Assembly (NCBI GenBank): GCA_024102665.1
Contig: JAGFJP010000152.1
Coordinates: 22,968 to 86,967, forward strand
Direction of reading: 5' to 3'
Length of the DNA: 64,000 nt
Source: Thiogranum sp.
Lineage (GTDB): Bacteria; Pseudomonadota; Gammaproteobacteria; DSM-19610
Part shown: positions 19,581-30,529 of the stretch, piece by piece
Position numbering within the stretch: position 1 is the stretch's first letter
Layout: the number at the start of each line of letters is the position of its first letter
Translations under genes and position numbers: made by a program
Notes under the pieces: generated by a model
Databases searched by the model: none
What the model was told of the DNA's origin: nothing
The model's input: only the letters and a program-made list of their open reading frames with translations

Positions 19581-20837
19581 CTATTGCCACCAGGTGGAGA
19601 GAAAAGGCAGGTAGGTGACAATGGCCAGCCAGACCAGCATCAGCGCCAGGAACGGCAGCGCGGCGCGAAACAGGTGCAGGACAGGTTTTTCGAAGCGCTG
19701 GCTGGCGATGAACAGGTTGATGCCGACCGGGGGAGTGGAATAACCGATTTCCAGGTTGGCCAGGAAAATGATGCCGAGATGGACCGGGTCCACGCCGAAG
19801 CGCTGCGCCAGCGGCATGATCAGCGGCACTATCACCACCGTCGCCGAGAACACATCCATCATGGCGCCGATCACCAGCAGAAACAGGTTCAGCAGCAGCA
19901 GGAACTTCAGCTGGCTGTCGATGCTGTTTTCCATCCAGCCCAGCAGCTGCATCGGTAACTGGGCATCGATCAGCAGATTGGTCAGACCCATGGCAACGCC
20001 GAGAATAATCAGGATACTGCCGACCAGCACGGCGCAATCGGTCAGCAGCTCCAGCAGCTGGCCGCGGATCGAAATCGATCTGTGAATGACGCTTTCCAGC
20101 ACCAGTACATAAAGCGCGGTGCAGGCAGCCGCTTCGCTGACGGTGACGAAACCGCCGAAAATTCCGACCACGATAAGCACCGGCAGCAGCAGATCGCCGG
20201 AGCCTTCGAGCAGCGCGGCGCGCAACGACGCCGCAGTGCAGCTGTGGCGCGGCACATCGAAGCGAAAGCCAACGTACAGCGCATACAAGCCCAGCATCAG
20301 CATCAGCGTCAGCCCCGGCAGGATACCCGCCAGGAACAGATCATCGATATTGACCCCGGCGACAATGCCGTAAAGCAGGATCGCCAGGCTGGGCGGGAAC
20401 AGCAGGCCCAGCGAGCCGGAGGTCGTCAGCAGGCCCAGAGAGAAACGTTGCGGATAGTGCGCCCGCATCAGCATCGGAAACAGCAGTCCGCCCAGCGCCA
20501 GGATGGTCACTCCCGACGCGCCGGAAAACGACGTGAAAAACGCGCAGGCGGTGATGGCCACGGCGGCGAGCCCGCCGGGCAACCAGCCGAGCAGGGCGTT
20601 GAACAGGCGGATCAGGCGCTGCGGTGCGCCGCCCGCCGCCAGCACCACGCCGGCGAAGGTGAACAGCGGGATCGCTGTCAGGTTGGGCGAGGACGCCAGC
20701 CGGTTCAGCTCGACAATCAGCACTGCCGGATCGAGACCGCTGTGCTGCGCATACAGCAGGCTGCCTCCACCCAGCACCGTGAACAATGGCAATCCGAACA
20801 GCGCCAGCACCACCAGTATGATCAGCGCGACGACCAT
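19581..20837 (-). CDS. dctM: TRAP transporter large permease (DctM type)
   Basis: 418 residues from the ATG that overlaps the dctQ stop (TGATG). About twelve hydrophobic helices. Family hallmarks include IPLFTFAGVVLAAGG, FTSFSGASGVTILALGG and PVGINLFIASQ near the C-terminus. It forms the transport channel for organic-acid-type substrates driven by a sodium or proton gradient. Last gene of a four-gene leftward cluster. Confidence 0.93.
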   Translation of the reverse strand: MVVALIILVVLALFGLPLFTVLGGGSLLYAQHSGLDPAVLIVELNRLASSPNLTAIPLFTFAGVVLAAGGAPQRLIRLFNALLGWLPGGLAAVAITACAFFTSFSGASGVTILALGGLLFPMLMRAHYPQRFSLGLLTTSGSLGLLFPPSLAILLYGIVAGVNIDDLFLAGILPGLTLMLMLGLYALYVGFRFDVPRHSCTAASLRAALLEGSGDLLLPVLIVVGIFGGFVTVSEAAACTALYVLVLESVIHRSISIRGQLLELLTDCAVLVGSILIILGVAMGLTNLLIDAQLPMQLLGWMENSIDSQLKFLLLLNLFLLVIGAMMDVFSATVVIVPLIMPLAQRFGVDPVHLGIIFLANLEIGYSTPPVGINLFIASQRFEKPVLHLFRAALPFLALMLVWLAIVTYLPFLSTWWQ

Positions 20838-21343
20838 CACTCGTCATCCGGCCCGGCAATCGTGCCCAGCAGAAACTGGATGGTCAGCAGCACGAAGCCC
20901 GCCGGTATCACCAGGCCGATATAGACCTGCCAGCGTTCATGATCGGCAACGTATTGCCATTCGTCGCGCCAGAAGCGGATCGCGGCGTAGGCCAGCAGCG
21001 CGCAGATACCGGTGGCGATGGCGCGCAGCGGCCGGTACAGGCGGCGCAGCGCGCGCGGCGACAGCAACGTGGTGGCCGCATCGATGCGGATGTGCCGGTT
21101 CCGTTCCACGGCGATCGCGGCGCCGAAGAAGGTGACGTAGAGCACGAGATAGCGGGTGAGGGTGTCGGCCGAGGCGATGCCGCTGTCGAAAAGGTTGCGC
21201 GCCACGATCTGCAACAGGGCCAGCGCGAGCAGCAACAGCAGGCTGCCTGCCGCGAACCAGGTTTCAATGCGCAGCAGGATGTCCCGCAACGCATTCAGCA
21301 TCGGCATGGTTGGCGCGTCAGGCTCCTGTCCGTCTTGCGACAT
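20837..21343 (-). CDS. dctQ: TRAP transporter small permease (DctQ type)
   Basis: 168 residues, four predicted transmembrane helices, with the DctQ feature LVLYVTFFGAAIAVERNRHIRID after helix two. It forms the membrane complex with DctM. Both junctions, with dctP upstream and dctM downstream, are one-base TGATG overlaps, so the subunits are translationally coupled. Confidence 0.9.
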   Translation of the reverse strand: MSQDGQEPDAPTMPMLNALRDILLRIETWFAAGSLLLLLALALLQIVARNLFDSGIASADTLTRYLVLYVTFFGAAIAVERNRHIRIDAATTLLSPRALRRLYRPLRAIATGICALLAYAAIRFWRDEWQYVADHERWQVYIGLVIPAGFVLLTIQFLLGTIAGPDDE

Positions 21344-22383
21344 CAGTGCTGCGCGCTCTCCAGCCCGGCCCGGTCGGAGCGGTACTGTTCGAGCAGTGAA
21401 CGGGTCTTGTCGAAGACGGCTGCGGGGATGTAGTCGCTGGCGATGAGCTTGCGTGCCGCGCGGTCGCGCAGTTCGCGCAGTTCCGGCGGGCTCATGCCTG
21501 CGCCGGGTTCGACGAACTGCAGTCCGCGGCGCTTGAGTTCGGCGACGCTGGACTCGTTGTCCTCGCGCGTCGCCGTCACCAGTTTCTCACCGGTCTCGCG
21601 GCCGGTTTCCCGCAGCAACGCCTGCAGATCTTCAGGCAGGCTGTCGAAAAAACGCTGCGATACGATCAGACCGCCCATGCCGTTGGTCAACGAGATACTG
21701 CTCACGTAAGGCGTTTTGGTGAACCACTGCAGCGCGATCGCCGCCAGAGGCGTGCAGTAAACCGTGTCTACCAGGCCCGTCGACAGACTGGTGTAGACGT
21801 CGACGATGGAAAGCGGCACAGGCGAAATGCCACTGGCGTCGAAAAACGCCTGACCGATGGGATCGCCCTGCCAGAGCCACACGCGCTGCGAGCGCATGTC
21901 GTCGAGCGAACTCACCGGGTAGCGCGAGAACATGTGCACAAAGCCGATTTCCATCCAGCCCAGCAGTTCGTACCCGTTGTCGCGGAAACCTTGCAGGAAC
22001 TGCGGCATGAAGTGACTGCGCACATAATCGATTTCCCCGAAATCGCGGAACAGGAAGGGCAGTTCCATGACCCGCGCCGGCGAATACATATAGCCGATCC
22101 CGTAGCCGGTGAACGCGCCGCCCTGCAGCTGGTTGAAGCGCATTTTTTTCAGAACGTCGGGCTCGTCGCCCTGTACTCCGCCCGGGTAGAACTTCAGCAC
22201 CAGCCGCCCGTCGCTGCGTTGAGCAACCTGTTTGCCCCAGTCCTCGAGCAGGTTCATCCAGGTCGATCCCGGCGGCGCGAGGGTGGCGAACTTCAGCACG
22301 TGCTCGGGTTTCGTCGCGGCGTGGGATGCGGAACACAGCGCGGGCAGCAGCATCGCCAGCGCGCACAGCAGGCGCTTGAACAT
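21343..22383 (-). CDS. dctP: TRAP transporter substrate-binding protein (DctP type)
   Basis: 346 residues from the ATG at 22383, chosen because it has a GGAG site and overlaps the tatT stop; a GTG three codons upstream is less likely. The signal peptide ends at about ASHA. The mature protein starts FATLAPPGSTWMNLLEDWGK, typical of DctP, and carries the R-V-W-L-W-Q-G-D-P-I-G region. It delivers ligand to DctQM in the periplasm; the ligand cannot be read from the sequence. Confidence 0.92.
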   Translation of the reverse strand: MFKRLLCALAMLLPALCSASHAATKPEHVLKFATLAPPGSTWMNLLEDWGKQVAQRSDGRLVLKFYPGGVQGDEPDVLKKMRFNQLQGGAFTGYGIGYMYSPARVMELPFLFRDFGEIDYVRSHFMPQFLQGFRDNGYELLGWMEIGFVHMFSRYPVSSLDDMRSQRVWLWQGDPIGQAFFDASGISPVPLSIVDVYTSLSTGLVDTVYCTPLAAIALQWFTKTPYVSSISLTNGMGGLIVSQRFFDSLPEDLQALLRETGRETGEKLVTATREDNESSVAELKRRGLQFVEPGAGMSPPELRELRDRAARKLIASDYIPAAVFDKTRSLLEQYRSDRAGLESAQH

Positions 22384-23255
22384 CAGAACCACTCCGTTTC
22401 CTGTTGCAGAAGATGGCGCGCCCGCGCGCGCGCGATCTGGTTGACGAGGGCCATTTCCGGGAAGCTGCCGACAGGATCGGCGATCACGCGATTCAGCAGT
22501 GCCCGAAAGCGATCGCGGTCGAGGCGCTGGCGTTCCAGGTACTCCGCCTGCAGCACATCGACAATCAGCAGCTTTCCTCCTGTGATCTCGCGGGCGCTGG
22601 CGAAGCTGGACTCGGCGCGCGCAAAGTCACCTCCGAACATGGGCGCGCGGCCGCCATAGTAGACGCCGTAGTACAGGTGCGCGCCGCCGTAATAAAAATC
22701 CGGCTGCAGCTGCATGACGCGGTTCATCAGGCGCTCGGTGCCGGTCAGGCGCGCGAGTTGCGCAGGATCGGTGCGGTTGAGGTCGATCTGCTTGGCCATG
22801 CACGAGGAAGTCCAGAACAGCGCCGGGACCGCATCATGACCGAGCGCGGCCGCGGCACGGTCGATCACTTCGACGCTGGCGGTCGCCGCATCGATGTCGA
22901 AACCGAAGGTCCGCAACGCGCGGCTGCCGTATTCCGCGCAGCGCGCATACAGCGCCAGGGCGCGCTGTGTGTCCTGCAGTTCGGCAAAGCCGAAGGCGTA
23001 GCCATAGAAACCCTGCGCGGCGTTGGTCAGCAGCGCCGCGTTGCGCGGATCTTCCTCGATCAGGCCTTCGATGAGTTTCAGGTTGGCGGGTATGGCCGAC
23101 GCCGCCAGCACCAGGTCGGTTTCGCGGTTCATTGCCTCGACGCCGCCGTCGAGGATGGCGACCGAGCTGCGCGCCACCATTTGTCCCATGCTGCAGGCGC
23201 CGAACAGCGGCAGCACAAGGGCGAGTATCAGCGATCGGGCATATGTCTGTGCCAT
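22383..23255 (-). CDS. tatT: TRAP-associated lipoprotein TatT family
   Basis: 290 residues with lipobox FGAC (lipidated Cys21 predicted) followed by helical TPR-like repeats. Features such as NAALLTNAAQGFYGYAFGFA and ALYARCAEYGSRAL are characteristic of the TatT/TRAP-T family, trimeric periplasmic proteins that bind DctP partners and may ferry hydrophobic ligands. It is the first gene of the cluster (tatT-dctP-dctQ-dctM), matching TatT-type TRAP systems. Confidence 0.88.
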   Translation of the reverse strand: MAQTYARSLILALVLPLFGACSMGQMVARSSVAILDGGVEAMNRETDLVLAASAIPANLKLIEGLIEEDPRNAALLTNAAQGFYGYAFGFAELQDTQRALALYARCAEYGSRALRTFGFDIDAATASVEVIDRAAAALGHDAVPALFWTSSCMAKQIDLNRTDPAQLARLTGTERLMNRVMQLQPDFYYGGAHLYYGVYYGGRAPMFGGDFARAESSFASAREITGGKLLIVDVLQAEYLERQRLDRDRFRALLNRVIADPVGSFPEMALVNQIARARARHLLQQETEWF

Positions 23256-23296
23256 GCTTTTTGCTCTGTGTTATCCGGCCAGGTTCAAGGGTGGCG

Positions 23297-24927
<1,631 letters not shown>

Positions 24928-24929
24928 GG

Positions 24930-24963
24930 TTAGTTAGTATAACTAACTAAAACCCTGATGCAA
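24930..24963 (-). promoter_or_regulatory. Promoter and operator of the marR gene
   Basis: A perfect inverted repeat TTAGTTAG/CTAACTAA (24930-24937 and 24943-24950, 5-bp spacer) is the size and symmetry of a MarR dimer site. On the minus strand TTGCAT (24958-24963) and TATACT (24936-24941) form a promoter with a 16-bp spacer; the -10 lies inside the operator. Transcription would start within about two bases of the ATG. Confidence 0.72.
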
Positions 24964-25056
24964 TCGAGCCGAATGGGCGGCTGAAAGTAACGTAGATCCC
25001 TATATAAACAATCAGATATATAGTTTATTTAAAGTGATATGAGCAGTGGGGGCTGA

Positions 25057-25397
25057 TCAGAACAACGCTTTGTACACATCCGGATCGAACCCCGCCACCC
25101 GGCGCTTGCCGAGATCCAGCACCGGGCGTTTGATGATGCCCGGATTCGCTTCCATGATGCGCAGGGCGCTGGCGCGGTCGATACCGTCGCGTTCTGCATC
25201 CGATAGCTTGCGCCACAACTGGCCGCGGCGGTTCAGCAGCGTCTCCCAGCCCAGCTCCTTCTCCCAGACCTGGAGCTTTTTGCTGTCGATCCCGTCCTTG
25301 CGGTAATCGTGAAAACGGTACTCGACACCGTGCTCGTCCAGCCAGCGCATGGCCTTTTTCATGGTGTCGCAGTTCTTGATGCCGTAAATCGTGACCA

Positions 25398-25398
<1 letters not shown>
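25057..25398 (-). CDS. yffB: Spx/ArsC-like thioredoxin-fold protein YffB
   Basis: 113 residues. The single N-terminal Cys motif KNCDTMKKAMRWL and the C-terminal IIKRPVLDLG with the cis-Pro (RPV) identify the ArsC/Spx fold, YffB branch. Its biochemical role is not settled. Its ATG overlaps the dapD stop (TGATG), and in E. coli yffB neighbours dapE, so the placement here in a dap cluster is conserved context. Confidence 0.9.
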
Positions 25399-26219
<821 letters not shown>

Positions 26220-26248
26220 GATGGTCTCCTGATTAAAATTCGTTAAAC

Positions 26249-26427
26249 GTCATCGCGAGGGCATCCCCGTCATTGCGAGGATGCCTTGACCCGAAGGGTA
26301 AGGTACCCGTAATGAACCCCAAAGGGGTTCTATGGGCGAAGCGACGCGGCAATCTCCGGGGCCGGCAGCCTCCGTACGCGATTGCCGCGCTTCGCTCGCA
26401 ATGACGGTTGCCACGCTCGCAATGACG
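26249..26427. repeat. REP/BIME-like palindromic repeat between dapC and dapD
   Basis: Two left units, CGTCATCGCGAGG (26249-26261) and CGTCATTGCGAGG (26269-26281), face two inverted right units ending in GCTCGCAATGACG (about 26393-26405 and 26415-26427). Inner arms GCGGCAATC (26346-26354) and GATTGCCGC (26380-26388) are also inverted. The sequence can fold into a large cruciform. This wording (GTCATTGCGAGG...) is a widespread extragenic repeat in proteobacteria. The middle also holds a short hairpin ACCCCAAAGGGGT (26316-26328). Confidence 0.8.
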
Positions 26428-26434
26428 CGCTTCA

Positions 26435-27631
26435 TTACAAATGTTCCACAAACGCCCGCACCCGCTGCGCCGCTTCCACACATTCATCCAGCGGCGCGAC
26501 CAGCGCCATGCGCACATGGTCCTTGCCGGGGTTTCCGGTGGCGGTATCGCGCGACAGATAGCTGCCGGGCAGCACCTCAACGTTCTGCTGCCTGTAAAGC
26601 TCGAGCGCAAACGCCTGGTCATCGATGGGCGTGTGTTGCCAGAGATAAAAACCGCCGGGCGGGATCTCCACGTCCAGCACCGGCGCCAGTATATCGGCGA
26701 CCGCGGCAAACTTTTCCCGGTACAGAAGCCGGTTTTCCACCACGTGGCGCTCGTCCTGCCAGGCGCGCACGCTGGCATCCTGCGTCGGTGGCGGCATGGC
26801 GCTGCCGTGATAGGTGCGGTAGCGGAAAAAGCCGTCAATCATTCGCGCGTCGCCCGCCACGAAGCCCGAGCGCATGCCCGGGGCGTTGGAACGTTTCGAC
26901 AGGCTGTGGAACACCAGGCAGTTCCGGTAATCCGTGATGCCCATCTCCGCCGCGGCGCTGAGCAGGCCGGACGGCGGCCGATCTTCGTCCTGGTAGATTT
27001 CCGAATAGCACTCGTCAGAGCAGATAACGAAATGATAGCGGTGTGCGCGTTCGATCAGCGCCTGCATCGCCCTGCGCTCGATGACCTGTCCGGTCGGATT
27101 GCCGGGCGAGCAAAGGTAGATCAGCTGGCAGCGTTTCCAGACCGCTTCCGGCACGGAATCGAAATCCGGCAGGTAGTGGTTGTCGCGTGTCGTATTCAGG
27201 AAGTAAGGTTCGGCGCCGGCCAGCAGTGCAGCCCCCTCGTAGATCTGGTAGAAAGGGTTGGGCATCATCACCAGCGGGTGGCGGCTGCGGTCGACCAGGC
27301 ACTGGGCGATGGCGAACAGCGCTTCCCGCGTGCCATTGACGGGCAGCACCTGGCGAGCCGGGTCCAGGCTGGCGGCCGGCACGGCGAAGCGCCGCACCAG
27401 CCAGTCGCAGATCGCGGCGCGCAGTTTGTCGCTACCGCGCGTCGACGGATACACGGATAATCCATGCAGGTGTTCGATCAGGGCCTCGGTGATAAAGCCG
27501 GGCGTGGGATGCTTCGGCTCGCCGATGGAAAGCCGGATGCCGTCCAGCCCCGCGGGGGGCGCGACGCCCGCAAACAGCGATGCCATGCGCTCGAACGGAT
27601 AAGGATGCAGACGTGACAGGTCAGGATTCAT
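26435..27631 (-). CDS. dapC: Succinyldiaminopimelate transaminase
   Basis: 398 residues, a PLP class I/II aminotransferase. Visible motifs: IYLCSPGNPTGQVI, SDECYSEIYQ and the PLP-lysine SLSKRSNAPGMRSGFVAGD. The N-terminal MNPDLSRLHPYPFERM is typical of the DapC branch. It converts N-succinyl-2-amino-6-ketopimelate with glutamate. The ATG overlaps the divergent transporter's ATG in the palindrome TCATGA; its own ribosome site is poor, so an upstream start cannot be excluded. Confidence 0.92.
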   Translation of the reverse strand: MNPDLSRLHPYPFERMASLFAGVAPPAGLDGIRLSIGEPKHPTPGFITEALIEHLHGLSVYPSTRGSDKLRAAICDWLVRRFAVPAASLDPARQVLPVNGTREALFAIAQCLVDRSRHPLVMMPNPFYQIYEGAALLAGAEPYFLNTTRDNHYLPDFDSVPEAVWKRCQLIYLCSPGNPTGQVIERRAMQALIERAHRYHFVICSDECYSEIYQDEDRPPSGLLSAAAEMGITDYRNCLVFHSLSKRSNAPGMRSGFVAGDARMIDGFFRYRTYHGSAMPPPTQDASVRAWQDERHVVENRLLYREKFAAVADILAPVLDVEIPPGGFYLWQHTPIDDQAFALELYRQQNVEVLPGSYLSRDTATGNPGKDHVRMALVAPLDECVEAAQRVRAFVEHL

Positions 27632-28565
27632 GAACCAGCAGGACAATGAAAAAAGAAGCGGAAGTATACGGAATCCGGACCAGGGGGCCAATTCGCACAT
27701 TCACCTGCTGCCGGTCCTGAGCCTGCTGGTCACCGCCACCATGTGGGGCCTGGTCTGGTATCCGCTGCGCCTGCTGGAGGGGCGAGGCCTGGACGGCCTG
27801 TGGGTGACACTGGCCAGCTACGCCGCCGCGCTGCTGCTTGGCAGCGTCTGGCTGTGGCGCGGGCGGCGCGACTGGCTGCGCGAACCCATGGTACTGATTC
27901 TCATGACCCTGGCCGTGGGCTGGTGCAACGTCGCCTTCGTGCTGGCCGTGCTCGACGGCACCGTGGTGCGCGTGCTGCTGTTGTTCTACCTGTCGCCCCT
28001 GTGGGCGCTGGTGCTGGGCTGGGTGCTGCTCAAGGAACACCCCGGAACCAGCGGCCTGCTGGTGTTCGTGCTGGCCATCACCGGCGCCGTCACCATGCTG
28101 TGGGACCCGCAGATCGGATTGCCCTGGCCGCGCGACAACGCCGACTGGCTGGCCGCCTCATCGGGCCTGTCGTTCGCCTTCGCCAATGTCATGGTGCGCA
28201 AGATGAACGCCGTCTCGATGGAAACCAAGTCCGCCGCGAGCTGGCTGGGCGTGGTGGTGGTCGCCGCGGTCTGGATATTGATTGTCCAGAAGCCGGTGCC
28301 AGTGGTGGAGACCTCGACCTGGGTCGGCGCTGCCATGCTGGGGTGGTTTGGATTTGTGGTGATGACTGTGACGGTGATCTATGGCGTGACGCATATGCCG
28401 GTGCACCGGTCTGCGGTGATATTGCTGTTTGAGCTGATCGTGGGGGCGGTGTCTTCGTTGTTGCTGACGGATGAGACGGTGTATCCGCGGGAGTGGGTCG
28501 GTGGGGTTTTGATTTTGACGGCGGCTTATTTTGCGGCGCATGCGCAGGTCAGAAGGAGGGGGTAG
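27630..28565 (+). CDS. DMT/EamA-family membrane transporter
   Basis: 311 residues with about ten hydrophobic helices in two EamA halves (first TATMWGLVWYPLRLLEGRG; second WLAASSGLSFAFANVMVRKM). A soluble tail of some 25 residues precedes the first helix. Such proteins export metabolites or amino acids. It is divergent from dapC with touching start codons; AGGA at 27623-27626 is very close, and ACAGG at 27616-27620 better spaced. Export of lysine-pathway compounds is possible but not shown. Confidence 0.85.
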   Translation: MNQQDNEKRSGSIRNPDQGANSHIHLLPVLSLLVTATMWGLVWYPLRLLEGRGLDGLWVTLASYAAALLLGSVWLWRGRRDWLREPMVLILMTLAVGWCNVAFVLAVLDGTVVRVLLLFYLSPLWALVLGWVLLKEHPGTSGLLVFVLAITGAVTMLWDPQIGLPWPRDNADWLAASSGLSFAFANVMVRKMNAVSMETKSAASWLGVVVVAAVWILIVQKPVPVVETSTWVGAAMLGWFGFVVMTVTVIYGVTHMPVHRSAVILLFELIVGAVSSLLLTDETVYPREWVGGVLILTAAYFAAHAQVRRRG

Positions 28566-28649
28566 GTGTGCCGCGGGGGGGCGGGCGGAATTCGCCTGGA
28601 GGACAAAGAGAGGCAGTAGAATGTTGAATCGGCGGGTAGTTAGCGCAAA

Positions 28650-28708
28650 TCAGAGTCGGAACACAATTGCGGCTAATGTTTGCGGCATCTATGTTCTGCC
28701 CCCCCTTG
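28650..28708. repeat. REP-like repeat, degenerate copy
   Basis: TCAGAGTCGGAACACAATTG ... ATGTTCTGCCCCC. It is a diverged version of the element at 30392-30452: both share the order CAGAG-AACA-CAATTG/AATTG, CTAAT and ATGTTC-GCCCCC in the same orientation. The outer GGGG arm has decayed here. The two copies bracket the addiction module and MFS gene. The rest of 28566-28761 holds only a TATAAT at 28720-28725. Confidence 0.55.
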
Positions 28709-28761
28709 GTCGGAACGCGTATAATCGGTGTATTGACTGCAGACCATGACGGAGAATCGAT

Positions 28762-28995
28762 ATGGCGAGAACAGTTGAAGAGTTAGAGCAGGAGATTCGC
28801 GCCCTAAGCGATGACGAGCGAAACCATCTCCTAAGAGACCTTGTGGCGGATTTGGATGGAGAAAGCGATCCCGGCGTTGAGAGGGCCTGGCTGGAAGAAG
28901 CACAACGAAGATATAAAGAACTCAAAGACGGCGTTGTCGAGTCAATTCCCGCCGAGGAGGTTTTCAAGAGCGCGCGAGACCATCTCAAGAAATGA
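28762..28995 (+). CDS. Putative addiction-module antitoxin (CHP02574 type)
   Basis: 77 residues, highly charged. LSDDERNHLLRDLVADLDG and the C-terminal AWLEEAQRRYKELKDG match the small 'addiction module component' family, which pairs with RelE/ParE toxins. A GGAGA site precedes it, and a TATAAT lies at 28720-28725 although no -35 at proper spacing is visible. Its TGA overlaps the toxin ATG (ATGA), the usual arrangement. Confidence 0.82.
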   Translation: MARTVEELEQEIRALSDDERNHLLRDLVADLDGESDPGVERAWLEEAQRRYKELKDGVVESIPAEEVFKSARDHLKK

Positions 28996-29216
28996 GGGTC
29001 GATTTCCACCCGGATGCGAATCAGGAATTTCAGGCTTCAGCAGGCTACTATAACAACGAGGTTCCACGCCTGGGTGAAGCGTTTATCGCGGAAGTGGAGC
29101 GGGTCACCGAGGTCATTCAGGAGCATCCCACCATCGGGCAGCCGCTCGATGTAATCAGCATATCAAAGGTATACCTTCTGCAAGAAGGGTGGTGCAAATT
29201 GCAGGCGCCCGATTGA
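28992..29216 (+). pseudogene. RelE/ParE-family toxin, C-terminally truncated
   Basis: 74 residues against a usual ~95. The N-terminal half is normal (FHPDANQEFQASAGYYNNEV, AFIAEVERVTEVIQEHPTIGQPL), but after Leu52 the family's conserved basic strands and the ending with R-R-x-P-x-Y-W are absent, replaced by an unrelated tail. The lost part carries the residues that act on the target, so the toxin is probably inactive. The stop lies directly against the stop of the convergent MFS gene, suggesting a deletion at that junction. Confidence 0.75.
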
Positions 29217-30371
29217 CTACGCCTTCCCCCACATCCCCCGCATCGCAATCAGCCCCAGCAGCGGCCCCGGCAGGAGCAGCCAGGCGACGTGCTCGCCAGC
29301 CTGTCCCCACAGCGCAGTGGCCAGTTCGATGGAGACGATGGTGATCGCGAAACCGATGCTGTTCATCAAGGCAAGCGCGCCGCCGATGCGTTCGGCCGGG
29401 CAGGCTTTGGCAGCCAGCGCGGAGAACTGCGGCGAGTCGGCGACGACGAAGAATCCCCAGACCATGAGCGACGCCAGCAGCCCGACCATCGGCAGGCCCT
29501 GCACCAGCGGATAAATCAGACACAGGCTGGCGGATCCCGCGAGCGCCACGATCGCAACCTTGCCGCTGCCCCAGCGATGGCTGATGCTGCCGCCGGCGAT
29601 GCAACCGATGCCGCCGGCCGCGAACACGCCGGCCGCCGCCAGATAGACCTCGTGGCCGTTGGCGCCCACGCTTAGGTGGGCAATCAGCAGCGGCGTCACC
29701 GCCCAGAACGCATACAGCTCCCACATGTGGCCGAAGTAGCCGAACGCCGCCGCGCGAAAATCGGGAATGCGAAACACCCGCAACGTGGCGCCCCATTGCA
29801 GCCGGCGCGCCACACCGTGATGCGGGCCGTCGCCCAGCCACGCCACCAGCGCGGCGGCGATCACGGCCAGCCCCGAGGCTGTGTAGATGACGCCTTGCCA
29901 GCCAGGCGACACGTCCAGACCGCGGACGAAGTGCGGTACGCCGCTGCCGAACACCAGCATGCCGACCAGCCAGCCGAGCACGTTGCCGGCGCGTGCCGGT
30001 GCCCAGCTCACCACCAGTTTCATGCCGATCGGATAGATGCCGGCCAGGGCGACGCCGGTGACGAAACGATAGACCAAAGCATCCGCAAGGCCGCCGGCGC
30101 TGGCGAACGCGGCGTTGGCCGCTGCGCCCGCCAGCGCTGACAGGGTAAAGATACGACTGGCGGAGAAGCGGTCGGCGAGTCCCGCGAGTGACAGCACCAG
30201 GGTGCCGGCGATGAAGCCCAGTTGCACCGCACTGGTGAGATGGCCAAGCTCGAGCGGCGTCAGGCCCCAGGCCGCGTGCAGCGCATCGGCAACGGCGTTG
30301 GCGCTGAACCACAGCGCGGTGCCGAACAGTTCGGCGATGACGATAACGGCGATGGCGAGAGGCGCGGACAT
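29217..30371 (-). CDS. MFS transporter
   Basis: 384 residues from the ATG at 30371, giving a protein starting directly with helix one ([20 protein letters not shown]). Twelve hydrophobic segments, with the MFS loop 2-3 motif variant [12 protein letters not shown]. Central loop carries [20 protein letters not shown]. Substrate unknown. The extra in-frame codons upstream run into the repeat at 30392 and are unlikely to be translated. Confidence 0.85.
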   Translation of the reverse strand: MSAPLAIAVIVIAELFGTALWFSANAVADALHAAWGLTPLELGHLTSAVQLGFIAGTLVLSLAGLADRFSASRIFTLSALAGAAANAAFASAGGLADALVYRFVTGVALAGIYPIGMKLVVSWAPARAGNVLGWLVGMLVFGSGVPHFVRGLDVSPGWQGVIYTASGLAVIAAALVAWLGDGPHHGVARRLQWGATLRVFRIPDFRAAAFGYFGHMWELYAFWAVTPLLIAHLSVGANGHEVYLAAAGVFAAGGIGCIAGGSISHRWGSGKVAIVALAGSASLCLIYPLVQGLPMVGLLASLMVWGFFVVADSPQFSALAAKACPAERIGGALALMNSIGFAITIVSIELATALWGQAGEHVAWLLLPGPLLGLIAMRGMWGKA

Positions 30372-30391
30372 GGTGTCAGGTCGGGCTCGAC

Positions 30392-30452
30392 AATCGGGGT
30401 CAGAGAACAATTGGGTCTAATATTAGCGAAAACGATGTTCCGCCCCCGATTG
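30392..30452. repeat. REP-like palindromic repeat, better-preserved copy
   Basis: Outer arms AATCGGGG (30392-30399) and CCCCGATT (30444-30451) are perfect inverted repeats; inner arms CAGAGAACA and ATGTTCCGC continue the symmetry imperfectly. The related degenerate copy is at 28650-28708. Elements of this wording are scattered in gammaproteobacterial genomes and are often mobilised by RAYT transposases; none is present here. Confidence 0.65.
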
Positions 30453-30498
30453 ATCCTGAGACCTGCATCACAGTAGTTTTGCGATACAGCGCTAATAA

Positions 30499-30518
30499 TT
30501 TCGCCATTCGTGGCGAAA
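30499..30518 (+). promoter_or_regulatory. Hairpin with TTCG loop before the cyclase gene
   Basis: TTTCGCCA (30499-30506) and TGGCGAAA (30511-30518) form a perfect 8-bp stem closing a TTCG tetraloop, ending 11 bases before the first ATG of the cyclase gene. No good Shine-Dalgarno is seen between hairpin and start. It may modulate translation or mRNA stability; the symmetry also allows a protein-binding site. Confidence 0.5.
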
Positions 30519-30529
30519 CATACCTATAG

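Noticed and set aside
25000..25023. CTATATA/TATATAG inverted repeat after yffB
   Set aside because: AT-rich and weak; no T-run or known site, so not called a terminator.
28703..28725. TTGGTC followed by TATAAT before the antitoxin
   Set aside because: Only about 11 bases separate the two elements, too short for a sigma-70 promoter; the -10 is kept only as a mention.
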